A stretch of DNA of 64,000 nt from the NCBI GenBank assembly GCA_015680685.1, contig MNCI01009669.1, positions 322,360-386,359 on the forward strand, in the 5' to 3' direction. A program made the position numbers and the translations under genes. Below are positions 1 through 11,924 of this stretch, piece after piece (the first letter of the stretch is position 1; every line of letters begins with the position of its first letter). Origin of the DNA: Gnetum montanum (taxonomy: Eukaryota; Streptophyta; Gnetopsida; Gnetales; Gnetaceae). Below the pieces are notes generated by a model. It was not told the origin of the DNA, ran no database searches, and saw only the letters and a program-made list of their open reading frames with translations.

Positions 1-199
1 CACCAAGATATAGAGCTTTTCCTACCAAATTTGGTGGTAGATTTGGGCTATTTTAATTGCCCAAATTCCAACATATAAGCCACTAATTTTTTTAACTTTT
101 TTCTACCAATTTTATCAACATATTTACATTTTGGACCTTCATACATTAGTATAAATGAAATTTCTATCATATAAATTGCAAATTCCATCTTACACATTG

Positions 200-360
200 A
201 AAGTGTCTAAAACTTTGCAAGAATAAGGCCACGGTGTAGGATTTTTGATGGAAAGAAAGGTAATTTTTTTGCCTTTAAATTTCCATCAAATTACAATGCA
301 CATTATTAGGTTTGAGGTTTTTATGAAAAATGTAAAATTTACTTTGGATTTTTTCATTAG
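200..360 (-). repeat. LTR remnant of the first (Tat-type) retrotransposon, cut by the window edge
   Basis: The stretch around 257-350 matches 15,065-15,161 and 24,620-24,707 in the same orientation. They share the run 'gcctttaaatttccatcaaa' and a following 'tatgaaaaatgt' block. Direct copies flanking minus-strand gag-pol sequence fit LTRs of one element. Only the right part of this LTR is inside the window, and its exact inner edge is not clear. The pol remnant that starts near 1.5 kb would lie just upstream of this 3' LTR. Confidence 0.55.
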
Positions 361-1519
361 ATCAAGGATTGACCCAAGAGACATCAACAAAAAATGCAAA
401 ACACTACCACAAGTTCATCACTAATCCTTTCTCTCCACACTTGATTCTATAGATATTGAACCATGTTGAGGACTACTCATGATGATGTAATGAGGTTACG
501 ATGGAATGTTATGAGTTCAAGATGAGATAAAGACTATACTGATAATTAAAGAATGGTCACATCGGCTAATAAAGAATTTCAAATATTGACATCATGGTCA
601 TGGTGTGGTGGTAACTTGTGTACTAGCTGCATAGGTCTTTGTGATTTGTGCTCAAATTGTTAGTTACTCAATGATGTGTTAGAGAAACTAGCACTCCATT
701 CTTGGACTTCTTTGGTCACTTGGCTCTTTTGTTTTAGAGCCATTGATTTATCTAGCTTCAAGCCTCTTTGGTCTCTTAGCTTTCTTGAAAATTTGCTTCC
801 CCTTTTTCTCTTTTTTTTTGGGTGGGTGGGGGGGGATGAAACCTCTATTGGGTTTCATTGCCAAGGACAAACTTAGTTTTCTTTTTTTTTCTCATTGACT
901 AAGATGTGTTACATCCAACGAACATGGTGTCAAAGCATATCTAAGGATATGTCACATGGTCATGATTCATGAAGGTCAAAAATAGGTATTGTTATCAATA
1001 AGGTAAGGAAATTTGTAATTGACTATGAGGTTATGAATGAAGAGGGGTAACAAAAGTGATGTGAGGTAAGCACTCTTGGCATAGTTGAACAAGCTAACTA
1101 AATCTCATGTATCAAGATCACATGATAATTTACCACTATGATGAATCACACCTCTATCATGACTCTAAGCTTCATCCTGCAAGCACTTCTCCAAGAGAAT
1201 AAGAAAATAAATCAAAGAATAAATTTGATTAAAAGAGATTACATAAGGCCTTAAGAGATAATATGAAAAATACAAGCCACTATTGGTTATAATTGGTATG
1301 GCATAAACAATCTGTACTTTGTGTTGCAAATTTATACAAATTGTGCAATTCCTTAAGATGCCAAAATTAAAATAAAAGAGGTCACATAGGCTTGCTTATT
1401 CTAGGCTATAAAGGTCATTAATGTTAATTATTATTCCATATCTATAAATAAAAGCAAACAAAGGCTAGAAGAAAACATGTTAGTATTAGATCTAATAAGG
1501 TTTGAAATAGGAATGATTG

Positions 1520-2480
1520 ACTAGATTCGTCAATTCATTCCCATCAATGTCTGCTAGTTTAAATGCTCCATTGCCATAAGCTTTGGTAACCAAGAATGAT
1601 CCTTCCTAATTAGCCAAGAACTTGTCTACATGTTCACAAATGGTCTTAAGGATAAGGTCTCCTTCCTTGACTTTTCTTCTATTCAAGTCATGATGATGCT
1701 ATTGTTTCTACCTCTTTTGATATCTTTGAATGTGAGAAAACATTTGCATTTGCTACTCTTCCATTGAATTAAGGTAAATGATACACAACTTCTTATTCTA
1801 TTCATCATTGAATAAGTTAGATAAAGCTACCCTTAAGGATGGAACCTACAATTCAAGAGGAAATATGGCTTCAGATCCATAAATAAGGCTATATGGGGTG
1901 GCTTTGATTGTGATTCAAAAGATTGTTGTATAGGCCCAAGGCACATGCTTGAGTCACTCATGCCACTTGCATTTGTTATTATGTAGCATGTTTTTAAGTA
2001 GGTTTATGATAACTTTGCTGCTAGCTTTGGCTTGCCCATTGGCTTTTGGATAATACAATGATGAAAAGGAATGTTTGATACTAAATTGGGGTCCATTGTC
2101 TATGACTATAGGTAGGGGTATGAAAAAATGGGATACTATGTTGTCTAATATTAATTTATAGACTTGTTGGAATGTTTTTTTCCTTAGAGGAATAACTTGA
2201 ACTCACTTTGTAAATTATTAGGTTATAGTGCCAATGAAGCTATGCCATGCAAAAACTTTAGGCATTGTAGGTGTAATAATGTTAATTCCACATCGTTGAA
2301 ATGACCATGTGATCTAAGTAGTGTGTAACTCAGTTAGTGGTAGATATATTAAGTTGTCATGCCATTGACAAGTATCACAAGTTTTAACCTTCTGCAAGTA
2401 ATTTCTTTCCATATAGGATCAATAGTATCATAATTGTCCAATCTTTGTAGTCATGGCTTTGGGTCCTATATGTCCTCCAC
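1520..2480 (-). pseudogene. Ty3/gypsy integrase remnant (Tat type)
   Basis: Translated on the minus strand in several frames, this region shows an integrase. A zinc-finger part carries CDTCQ near 2,380. A core has DNGPQF near 2,090 and a NGQAKAS-like motif near 2,030. A C-terminal part reads VKEGDLILKTI near 1,650. In the family the NGQ motif is normally followed by the catalytic glutamate, which appears changed here. Many stops and frame changes show it cannot make an active enzyme. It is the distal end of the pol frame that continues rightwards to 4.8 kb. Integrase would join element cDNA to host DNA; here it is only a fossil. Confidence 0.8.
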
Positions 2481-2989
2481 ATATGCTTTCATGAACCTAC
2501 TTAAGAACTATGTGAGCTTTGGTTTTACTTAAGCACACTAACAATATTCCATCATAATACCTTTAGCATAATGTATTATCGATCATGATGACATATTATT
2601 TTGATCTTTTATGTACAATGTTCTTTTAAGAAGCAATTAGGTTCTGTGGAGAGTCACCATGCATTAGGTAAAACTTGATATCATCATATGACTCTTTTTG
2701 AGGAATATTGTTGATAGTGGCTATAGAGACACCTTCAATGATCTACATGATGGAAAGAGCATAGTTCTTTATTAAGGAAGGTAACTTACTAAACACATAT
2801 GGTGCTACACTAAGGGCCAAGGTTGCAATGACATTGGCTAAGGTTCAGTTTGGGATATGTGTTGGATGCCAACATTTGTAAATTGTAGCATGAGTTTCCT
2901 ACCTACGTGACAATAAGGTTATAAATGTTTGGGTTTGTACATGTAAACATCAATTACTTGGTTAACCACAAGTTTTGAATCATCTTTTA

Positions 2990-3260
2990 TCATCAAAAAT
3001 TTGATTCCTTAGTTATGAGATACCATCATTCCTTGATTAACCCCTCACATTCTGCTACATTGTTGGTACATAGAAATTGAAAATCATAAGCGAAATATTA
3101 GATCACATTAGAGGATGATATTATAATGGTGCTAGCACTAGCCCCATGGATAGTTGAAGCTCCATCAAAGTACATGATGGCCTTGTAATCTTCAAGTACC
3201 TTGTTAACAATGCTAACATGCTCTTGAGGGAACTCGAGATCGATAGCTACATTGTCCTTG
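2990..3260 (-). pseudogene. Second (archaeal-type) RNase H domain remnant of Tat-lineage pol
   Basis: Minus-strand translation shows YFDGAS near 3,160 followed by CTNNVAECE near 3,060. This spacing matches the extra RNase H domain that lies between the ordinary RNase H and integrase in Tat-lineage Ty3/gypsy elements of plants. One stop lies between the two motifs. Its presence together with an ordinary RNase H at about 3,300-3,650 is what places this element in the Tat lineage rather than Athila or the chromoviruses. The domain assignment comes from motif recognition, not from a search. Confidence 0.65.
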
Positions 3261-3700
3261 ACTAGGGAAGTTGTGAGTTAAGTGGCTATAGCTTGATCTT
3301 TTGTTGAAGCTTGGGATTTGTAATGTAGGAAAAACTTAACTATTATGACCTTCCACTAGATTATTCTACTACTCTCATGTATATTGGTTGTTATGACTCT
3401 CAACATGTCATTATTACATATGATATTGACTTGGCACCTAAAGAGGTACTGCCTCCACTTCTTCAAGGAGAAGACTAGGGCTAGGCAATACTTCTTAACC
3501 TTTATGTATCACTTCTTGTATGCTATCAATGAATGGCTCAGGTAGTAAATAGGAAACTCTACTTCATCATCTCATTTTTGATAGAGTAGAAAGACTATGA
3601 ACATCTCATAGATCATAAGGTAGATGTAAAAAAATTTGTCCTTTTGTGGTGGGTACATGGTGGATAGTTGGATCAACTCTTATTTAATGTTTTCAAAGGC
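3261..3700 (-). pseudogene. Ty3/gypsy RNase H remnant
   Basis: On the minus strand the recognisable blocks are a PIYYLSHSL stretch near 3,540, then LALVFSLKKWRQYL near 3,450. These correspond to the 'tethered' RNase H of Ty3/gypsy pol. It lies between the RT remnant (right) and the second RNase H (left), in normal pol order. Several stops interrupt it. RNase H removes the RNA strand from the RNA:DNA hybrid during reverse transcription; this copy is dead. Confidence 0.7.
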
Positions 3701-4808
3701 TTCTTGGCATTGGTTAGTTCACTCATAGTAAAATCCCTTCTTAAGCAAGTATTGCATGGATTGTAGCTTATTCGTAAGCCTCAAGATGAACCTACAAATA
3801 ATTTGTAATATACCTTGTAATCCTCATAGCTTCTTAAGGCTAGTTAGTACTATCAAGTTGGTTATGGCTTTAATCTTATTAGGATCAATCTGCATTCCTA
3901 CCTCAAATACTATGAAACCAAGCATCTAACCCATTTTGACACTAAAGACACACTTCATATGATTAAGCCTAAGTTTATATTTGAGACATCATTGGAGTAC
4001 TAAATTGAGGTCATGTGCATGATCATTGGCTATCTTGAACTTGACAACTATGTAATCAACATAATTTTTAAGGAACCCTAACATGTTGTCACTAAACATG
4101 TCATTGATAAGTTGAATCCACATTTTTTAGACCGAATGGAATCATGCTATAACAAAAGGTTCCCAAAGGGGTTATCAAGGTCATGTATAATTGATGCTCT
4201 AGATTGATCCTAACTTGGTTTTATCCTGAAAACTCATCCATGAAGGATAGTAAGGCATGGCTAGCCATAGTATCGATGAGTTAAGCAATACTAGGCAATG
4301 GGAAATTGAGGTATCAAAAATTGATACAGATACAAATGTTCCCATTCTTCTTGGGAACTACCACTATGTTGGACACTTGATTAATCTAATTGATAGCTCA
4401 AATGAAAACAATTTTGTAAAGTTTCTTGATCTCATCACAAACTGCCAAGGCTAAATTTGGTCTAACTTTACAGACTTTTTGCTTAATGGATTTGATACTA
4501 AGATCAAGCATCATATTATGTTGCACTAAAAATGGGTTGAGTTCCAACATGTTCTTGTATAACAAAAAAAAGGATTTAATATTATTTTGAAGGACCTTGG
4601 TAATGTCTTGAGCCTATTGTGGTTTGAGTAAGAAACTTAGTTTTAGCATTTTCTCCTCACCAATATGTATTGTGATGGGAAACTTAGCTGGAGAGTCCTT
4701 AGTAATATCACTAGCATTGAGGTTAAGGGTTTTGACTTTGTATTCAAGCCATTCAATGGACTTTTTTATGGAGGCTACATGATCAAACAACCTCATCGTA
4801 GATTCCAC
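3701..4808 (-). pseudogene. Ty3/gypsy reverse transcriptase remnant with pre-RT linker
   Basis: Minus-strand reading gives, in order, a linker with VQHNMMLDLSIKSIKQKVCKV (about 4,520-4,585), then ALLSFMDEFSGYNQVRINLE near 4,190-4,255. A 'TPLGTFCYSMIPFGLKN' block follows near 4,135-4,185, then 'YVDYIVVKF' near 4,040. The last block occupies the catalytic YVDD position, with the second D replaced by Y. After it come LRLNHMKCVF near 3,960 and the thumb/connection. Stops and frame changes are numerous. The open stretch at 4,614-4,808 is the linker between protease and RT. The matching protease lies 7 kb to the right at 11.9-12.6 kb, so the element is split. Confidence 0.8.
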
Positions 4809-4859
4809 CCAAGTTCAAAGGTAAGCTAAATCACATCCATGTATCCATGTTCTAGTCTA

Positions 4860-5450
4860 ACACATCAACCAAAAGCACATTAAGTGGCATCTATATGATA
4901 TGATTTGCTAAACAATGCTAAGATGATGCAAAATGATATAGTAATAGAACATCATGGGGCAAAATAATGTGCAATCAAAGTAAGATGAGGTGTAACAAGG
5001 CCAAGTAATGTCATAAATGATATAAAATGATACCAAATAATATTAAAATAATGATCAATGACACCAAATGAGGTGTAACAAGGCCAAATGTGATCAAAAT
5101 GAGGCCAAATGGGAGTCAAAATGGTTCAAAATGATATCAAATGAAGTTTTAATAATGAAGAAATGATGTTAGATGATGAGATATGATGTTGAGATGATGT
5201 GAAATGATGTTGGATTATCTCCAACATAGTCAAATGAAGTCAAAACTGTTGAAAAATAACACCAAATGATGGAAAATGATATCAAATGATGCTAAAATGA
5301 GACAAAACAATGTTAAGGAGGGCCAAACAAGGTTGAATGGTGTAAAAAATGGTATAAAATGTCATCAAATAACACCAAATGATATCAAATGATACCGAAC
5401 GAGATCAAATGATGTTAACTGGGTCAAACTTGGTTAAATAAGGTTGCACC
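4860..5450. repeat. Degenerate short tandem repeat, ATGAT(A/G)-(T/C)CAAA words
   Basis: About 590 bp consist of loosely repeated words such as 'aaatgatatcaaatgat' and 'caaaatgagg', with a rough 9-12 bp period. No reading frame or RNA gene is seen. It starts where recognisable pol homology stops, so it may mark the edge of an insertion between the RT and protease parts. Confidence 0.6.
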
Positions 5451-5460
5451 AACCTAGAAA

Positions 5461-5870
5461 TAGTATAAATAATAATGTTTATTTTTTATTTTTGATTTTC
5501 ATAATTAAAATAAACAAAAATACAATGAAAATAAGTTATAAATTTCCAAATTAGATGAAAACTTGAAGAAAACATGTTGCCAATTGTTTAAATTGGCAAA
5601 AAGGTATGGAAAATAGGTTGTAATGTGTCAAAATTAGCAAAACTATAGAGAAAACAAGTTGTAAAACAAAAAAATAATAAAAATGCTAGAGAAAATAAGT
5701 TTTAAATTATTTCAATAATAAAAAATCTAGCAAACATTAATAAAACAAAGGAAAGAGCTTGTATAAATAGAAAAAACTTGTGAAAACTAGTAGTAAACTT
5801 CTAGAAAATGATTTTTTTTTACCAAAAATAATTTTAAAAGCTAAAACTTATTTTCCCAATGTGTATGAAT
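5461..5870. repeat. AT-rich degenerate repeats with 'gaaaacaagttgtaaa'-like words
   Basis: Variants of 'gagaaaataagttgtaaa' recur near 5,527, 5,603, 5,649, 5,690 and 5,745, roughly every 40-75 bp, in very AT-rich DNA. No coding potential is seen. Confidence 0.4.
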
Positions 5871-5989
5871 CATTCTCTCAATGTGGTGAAAATTTAGACT
5901 TGATTTTTGACTTGTAGGACCCACCAATAGAACTTGTGATCACTTTGAGTTAGGCTTCTGGCATGTGGGACCCATTGTGATGGTGTTTG

Positions 5990-7430
5990 AGCTTCTTTTG
6001 GACTTATTTTTGGTGGTATAGGTTTCTTACATTGGTATTCACATTGGCCAACATATTTGGCATTATTTCCAACCTATTTTACTACTATGCCAGGTTGGGA
6101 AAGGATTTTGATCAAATTTTTGAAGCTTCATGCCTCCTACTTTACCATCGTGGGTTTGGTGAAGAAATTTACCATTCTAGACTTGTTTGGAGTAAGTAAA
6201 TATTTTTTGATGCTCTCACATTAGCCTCTACATTATTCCAACGTATTTTTGGCTTAATTTCCAACTTATTTAGCTTTTTTGGAAAGTTTTGATGAAGTTT
6301 CCTATGTTAGCGCTAGGGAGAAGAGGGAAATCTGCATTGTTTGAGGTTATACCCATCAAGGTAAAGGCTTTCCACTATCCACTATCGACATGTTCTTTTA
6401 TATGTTAACCAAAATTTACGACATTAATACTCAACGTAAAAACAACTTTGGATAAGTTTATGATGCTTTCAACTGGACTTTCAACACTCCTATAGTAGTA
6501 GCTAGGGTTTTGACTAGAAATCTATGGTTTTTGAGGTTCTATAGGCCAAGATTGAAGTTTATTTGTGTCCTCATGTTGGTATACATGTTGTCCAATGTAT
6601 TTGGAATCAACTACCTAACATATGAATCAAACTTGACTGTTTTAGGGGGCTTTTTCACTTAGTCTTGATCCTTACCAACTTTCTAGTACATCAGCCAGGG
6701 TTCTTTGGGAAGATTTGTAGTCCTTACATTATATTGATTGATTTTCAGATTTTTTCGGTCCTTACATTATTATACACATTAACCAAAATATTTGACAACA
6801 AAATCCAAATTTTGGAGTCCATATTGATCAATTTTTAGTTTTTTTTTTTTTTCTCTAGCCTTGCAATCTCTTATGCCTGTGCCTAGGGTTCTAAAGCAAG
6901 ATTGGTGGCTTGTGAGATTGTAAAAGATTAATTGCAAGTTTTTTGAAGTTCTCACATTGGTATACATGTTCACCAATTTAATTTTCATGACTAAAAATGT
7001 ATATACCAAGTTTGAAAAGTTTTTAAAAAGTTTCGACAGCCTTTAAGGGCTTCTAGATCTTTACATTGGCACCTAGGTTTTTGGGGTAGGATCAACAGCT
7101 TCTAGATCATTTCTGGTACTATATGAGATCACTTAATAAGAATTAGGTGTTCTCAAGGTGTCCCACATTATTTTTTATTTGGCTAATGTATTTAACTTGT
7201 AATTCCAATAGATTTTCATTAGACTTCCAACATATCCACCCGTTTTGCTCAATTTTGGGGTATTGGGACTTGTTGAAATCTTGGACTTTGGTGGGGCCCT
7301 CTAGAAAATATAAATTGGTTTTTAGATGTTTAATTCCTTATCACACCTTCTATTTTTTTAAAAAAAATATTTTTAAATTCTTGTGGCCAATGTATTACCA
7401 AGGTTCTTGAGCTCTCCAAGTTGGTTTATG
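5990..7430. repeat. Degenerate ~190-bp tandem repeat (satellite-like), about 8 units
   Basis: A phrase like 'cttacattggtatacatgtt' followed by 'ccaatgtatttgg' recurs. The second part sits at about 6,051, 6,241, 6,411, 6,595, 6,786, 6,975, 7,195 and 7,389, so spacings are 190, 170, 184, 191, 189, 220 and 194 bp. A second phrase, 'ctagggttctaaagcaagatt'-like, occurs once per unit between them (for example near 6,510, 6,695 and 6,890). Units are strongly diverged. Short ORFs here are by-products of the repeat. The ~190-bp period is near that of a nucleosome and of many plant satellites. Confidence 0.7.
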
Positions 7431-9600
7431 CACTATTCTGGGAAGCCTAACTTGGAAGGTCAAAATAGAAACTTCCAATCAAAACCTAATATAAAAGGCC
7501 TAAAAACTATTTAAATAGTCTCAATATTAACATGAATAAGTTTCTAATGGTTTCCCAAGGCTTTTTCTTATCTATGTGCAGGGCACTTGAAGATTTGAGC
7601 ATTTCTTACACCCAACTCTAGTGTTATAGGTATTTCTCCCCAAGTATCCTAAGTGTGGTGCCCAGAATATATAGTGGTGGATGAAAAACCAAAATAATCA
7701 CATCTTCTTGGTATTCTTAGTATTCATCCACCTCTACTCACAATTTTAGTATAGCATGGTAAGAAGTTTCATGTTTTTTCCTACTATAATCAAGGTGAAG
7801 GTTTGAAGAACTCGACAACCATGGTGAAGAGGATCAAGTCAAGCAATCGAAATCCAATTTTGAATGATGTAGAGGAGGCCATATGAATTATTTCAAGTCT
7901 ACTAGATTCTACTATGAGAGAATTATCTTCATCAAGATTTTCCACAAACCAAAATTTTACCATTTTTTCTTAATTTCTATAGTTTTTTTGAAAATATTTT
8001 TCAACCTCTAGGCTTACCTAAGTTGAAATTTTTCGATTTTTTTTTGCCAAATGAAAGATTTAGGAATTTTTATTACATAAAAATTAAGATTTTTGTTTTT
8101 GGTAATGGATTGAGGGAGATTTTGGTTTTTTCTCAAACCTATGCGTAGCATTTTTGCCCTAGTTTTGATGAATCTTGACTCAACTTTAACATTTTTTCTA
8201 AGGCTAAGATTTTGTAATTTTGAGTGCATAAATGTGTTATTCTAGGTTTTATGATGATATTGGCAGTGAAATTATATTTTCATAATTTTAAAAAAAATTA
8301 TGGATTTTTTTACCCACGTTTTGGCCAATTTTGTTGAAATTTTGTAGTTTTTCTAAGGAAACTAATACTGTTCTCAAATTTTTGGGCATATTTTGTGAAA
8401 TTTCTGGTTCATGAGAGATTATGGCAACAATTTAAGAATGTTTTGTGTAAATGTTTGGATTTTTTGAATTTTTTATGAATTTTTTAAGGGTATTTACGAC
8501 AATCAATTCAATGCAAACTAGGTTTTCTCAACAAAAATCTGGATTGAAAATTAGCACAATTCTAATTTTTCCTATGTTTGAATTACAGTTTTGGTAGTTA
8601 ATTTTAGTCATTTATGCTATGTTCTCTACACTTTTAGCTAAGAATGATTTTTTTATAATTTTTAAGATGTTTTTCCTAGCCTCTAGCATATGGGTTGATC
8701 AATTTAAATTTTGTTTGCATGTTTTGGTCCACTTGGCTTAGATTGAAAATGTTAGGTGCTTAGGATTGGTTTGTAGCAATTGTGAAATTTTTTTAAATAT
8801 TTTATCCAATGTATAAAACTTATTAGACAAGTTATACCAATGAACAAGGGATCTTAGTGCATTTTGTAGGAAGATGTGTTAGCATTTATGTTGCAAGAAC
8901 CAAGAAATCCTCTACTTCTTGTTTCCACTTTTTCAACCTCTTTAATGTTTAAGTTTGTATGAATTGATTGACCATAAACTCCTAAAAAATTACATCAATT
9001 AGGCCCTAGAATTATCATTCTTGACCTTTAGTTTTGTGAAAATTTGGCTTTCATGATTTTTATGTTAACAATTTGTGAAAATATCACTTTATTTTGCATG
9101 ATGTTGTATGTCTATCAATATGTCAAAAATCAATTTTTTGGCCATCTTGTTTGAAGTGTGAAGGCTAAATATTATCTCATGTTTTAAAGATAGTTGTATT
9201 GGTGTAGGTGGTCATTTTGGTTTAAAGTTTGTTAATTTTTATCACAATGGTTACATGTTTTCCTATGTTCTAATTCTTTGTAACTTTTGGCTATGTACAA
9301 AGCCTTGCTAAAATTCTATTTTGGTGGTGGTGGAGCTTCTTGGTATCCTATGTTGCACTGGGATAGTCACACAAAAAAGTTTGCACCCTAACATGAGCAT
9401 TGACAATAATACGTTGGTGTGGCTTAGACGTGGTGCATAATAATTTTTATTGTACTTGATCCAATATTTTAATGTGATTGTATGGTCATACTTGGTGGTG
9501 GATATTTCTAGTATAATCATAGAAACTCTTGTGCTTGGATCTTTCAACTACATTTTTAAGTTCATGGTTGATGATCCTCATACCTAGAGAGAGATAGAGA
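7431..9600. other. AT-rich stretch with no recognisable gene
   Basis: I see only T-rich, strongly mutated DNA here. The short ORFs at 8,014-8,229 and 9,308-9,547 have compositions expected by chance and no recognisable motif. No LTR edge, tRNA or conserved domain was found. It belongs to the 7-kb block that separates the protease and RT parts of the first element. Confidence 0.5.
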
Positions 9601-9610
9601 GGAACAATAC

Positions 9611-9680
9611 TTATAGTACAATGTTAATAGCATTTGGGAGATGCTTAAGTACTTATAGTACAATGTTAATAGCATAATGA
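9611..9680. repeat. Short direct duplication
   Basis: The words 'cttatagtacaatgttaata' occur twice, 44 bp apart, followed by 'gcat' in both cases. This is a simple local tandem duplication. Confidence 0.8.
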
Positions 9681-10259
9681 TGATAGGTCATAAGATAAAC
9701 ACACTCTTTCAAAATCCTCTAGGAGCCATCTACTTGCTAACATCATAAGTTTGTCTTTAAACTATCACCTTTATTCATTTTTTGGTTTTAAGGTTTTTTT
9801 TTCTTACTTCTTGTTGTTTTGATAACTATCATAATTTTTGATAATTTTTTTATGTTTTAATTTTAGTTATTGCATTTTTTTATTATTTTTTTTTATTTTT
9901 TCTTGTTTATCTTGTTGTACTTAAAGTCTAACTGTTATAGCCATTATATGATGTAAACTTCCTCCAAAAGCATCTACATCCATATTCTGTACCAAGCCTT
10001 AGGTGGAGGGCCCAAACAAGTTAGAGTTCACGAAGGGAATGATGGATGATATGGCAGATAGGTTGCAACAAATAGCTCTTCATATTTTAATTTATATATT
10101 TTTGTTCTTGTTTTTATGTTAATAGTATTTATGTTTCTTAAAGCTTTTAAATGTTTTTGCATCTTTTTATATTGCAAAATAAAATGAAACCCCTCACGAG
10201 ACTTCAAATTTGATGACCTAGGCTGGTTGTATGAAGGGGCCACAACATATCCTACAACT

Positions 10260-11143
10260 TGTGCAAAAATATTGTGAGAAGTCCAATGTTCTAATGAGTT
10301 CTTATGGGAGGAGGTTGTAGCATTGAGAAAGCAAAACAAGGAGCTAACCAACAAAGTCAAGATCCTTGAAGATCGTAAGGAATTTATAGAGGCATACATG
10401 AGCAATAGGGATTCCCTGTGTACTAAAGAAACTAAGTGGTCTTGTTATTGGAGCACAATCCAAGGTAATGTTGCTCTAGCTAGGAGCAATGTGGAGAAAG
10501 ACATGGAAATGGAGCTCTTGGTTCAAGAGCTTAAGGAATGGCACAATTATTATGCATGTGTGTTAGAGTGGAAAAAAAACAAAAGGATTTACAAGCTAGA
10601 GAAGGAAAATTACATGAAATCATGGCATGAGGCAACATGACATAGTGTAAGTATAGGCTATTTTTTCAAGGGATAAGTGTACAAGATATCTACAACATGT
10701 TTTCTAGGTCCGTTGTTGTTACTAAGTCTTGTACTCCTCAAATCACTACCACATCTAGGGAAACTACTACTACGAATTTTTCTCATGCTCCACCTAAGTG
10801 GACAAGCGTAGTGAGGGGAAATATCCTTGCATGAGTGGGTCTAGGAGACATTGATTGGGAAAACATGAATGAAGAACAAATTCTTCACCAGTTAAAAGCT
10901 AGTCTTCAATGATTTTCACCTAAAGACATAGCTCTAGAATCCCCAGAGGTTTGTGCAAAAAAAATGTTTTAAGTTTTTATGTCATATTTTTATATTTGTG
11001 ATTTTTTAGTTTTCATGGTTTCATAGTTATGTTTTGATTATGATGGTTATTAATTGTTTATATTTTTGTTGCTCACAAGCGTAGGCGATGATGAGAATGT
11101 TGAACATGATGTTGCTAATGATCCTCCTCCTCCTACATCTTAG
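10260..11143 (+). pseudogene. Decayed gene for an unidentified coiled-coil protein
   Basis: A plus-strand frame open from about 10,260 to 10,640 encodes a charged heptad-like region (LRKQNKELTNKVKILEDRKE, residues rich in E, K and L) and a second helix ending MKSWHEAT. After a frame change near 10,650 the coding sense continues (SVQDIYNMFSR, then a Thr-rich stretch, PPKWTSVVRG, and VGLGDIDWENMNEEQIL). Two TGA stops, both one transition from a sense codon, interrupt this part. A possible intron from about 10,950 (gtttgt) to 11,086 (gcgtag) would join DDENVEHDVANDPPPPTS and a stop at 11,143. It runs opposite to the surrounding minus-strand retroelement. It may belong to an inserted element rather than be a host gene. 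I do not recognise the family. Confidence 0.4.
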
Positions 11144-11149
11144 TTTTAG

Positions 11150-11924
11150 CATATTTTGATTAGCCTATTGTGTTCTACTATTTTTTGTTATTTTAGCCTA
11201 TCATAGTCTTGGAGATTGTGTTATTATTATTTTTCATGTTGCATAGTGCAACCATGGCTAATATTATAGGTATACTTTTTTGTTAATGTTTCGTCACATA
11301 GTGTGGTTCTAGCTATTAGTACTGGACATTCTTTTTTATAAGATAAAACTTTCTCCTATTTTAGAACATTTTATATATTTTTATTTTAGCTTGTTTTACA
11401 CTTTTATTTGCATAACTAGTTACGAGTTGGAATAACAAGGTTGCAAAATGAAGTTTGAATAAGGTAAAAACATAATACAAGGCATAACTTTCAAGGTGGA
11501 AACTGTAAGTAATATAAAAAAGTAAATAGGTCATAATATGCATGAATTGTAGACATAAAGAAAGTTCATGAAGTTACTAGTTTTAGACCTTTGCATGCCA
11601 TTTTTTATTAGTTTTAAGTTTTTTCATTTTTTATATTGCTTTATGGTTTTATGTAAGTGCAAAGGAAATAAGCATAAATTGTAAATTAATGCAAAGTTTA
11701 CAAATAAATATATGTACTAAAATGGTAAATAAGATATAAAAAGATAGAAAAGATTTATAAAATAAAGTGAAAATATCTAAATAAGATTTAATAACGAGGT
11801 TACAAGTTAAAAAGGCTACATAATATGGTACAAGGCTAACTAAAAATAAGAGTATTCAATTACGCAAATATTTTCTAATCTTCGAAATATTAGAGAATGT
11901 ATAAGGTATTTTTTGCATATTCTT
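11150..11924. other. AT-rich non-coding stretch
   Basis: No domain, repeat unit or RNA gene is visible between the coiled-coil remnant and the protease remnant. The 60-codon ORF at 11,361-11,543 has no features beyond AT-rich composition. Confidence 0.4.

Noticed and set aside
10028-10405. 125-codon minus-strand ORF
   Set aside because: It overlaps the better-supported plus-strand coiled-coil frame and has no motif.
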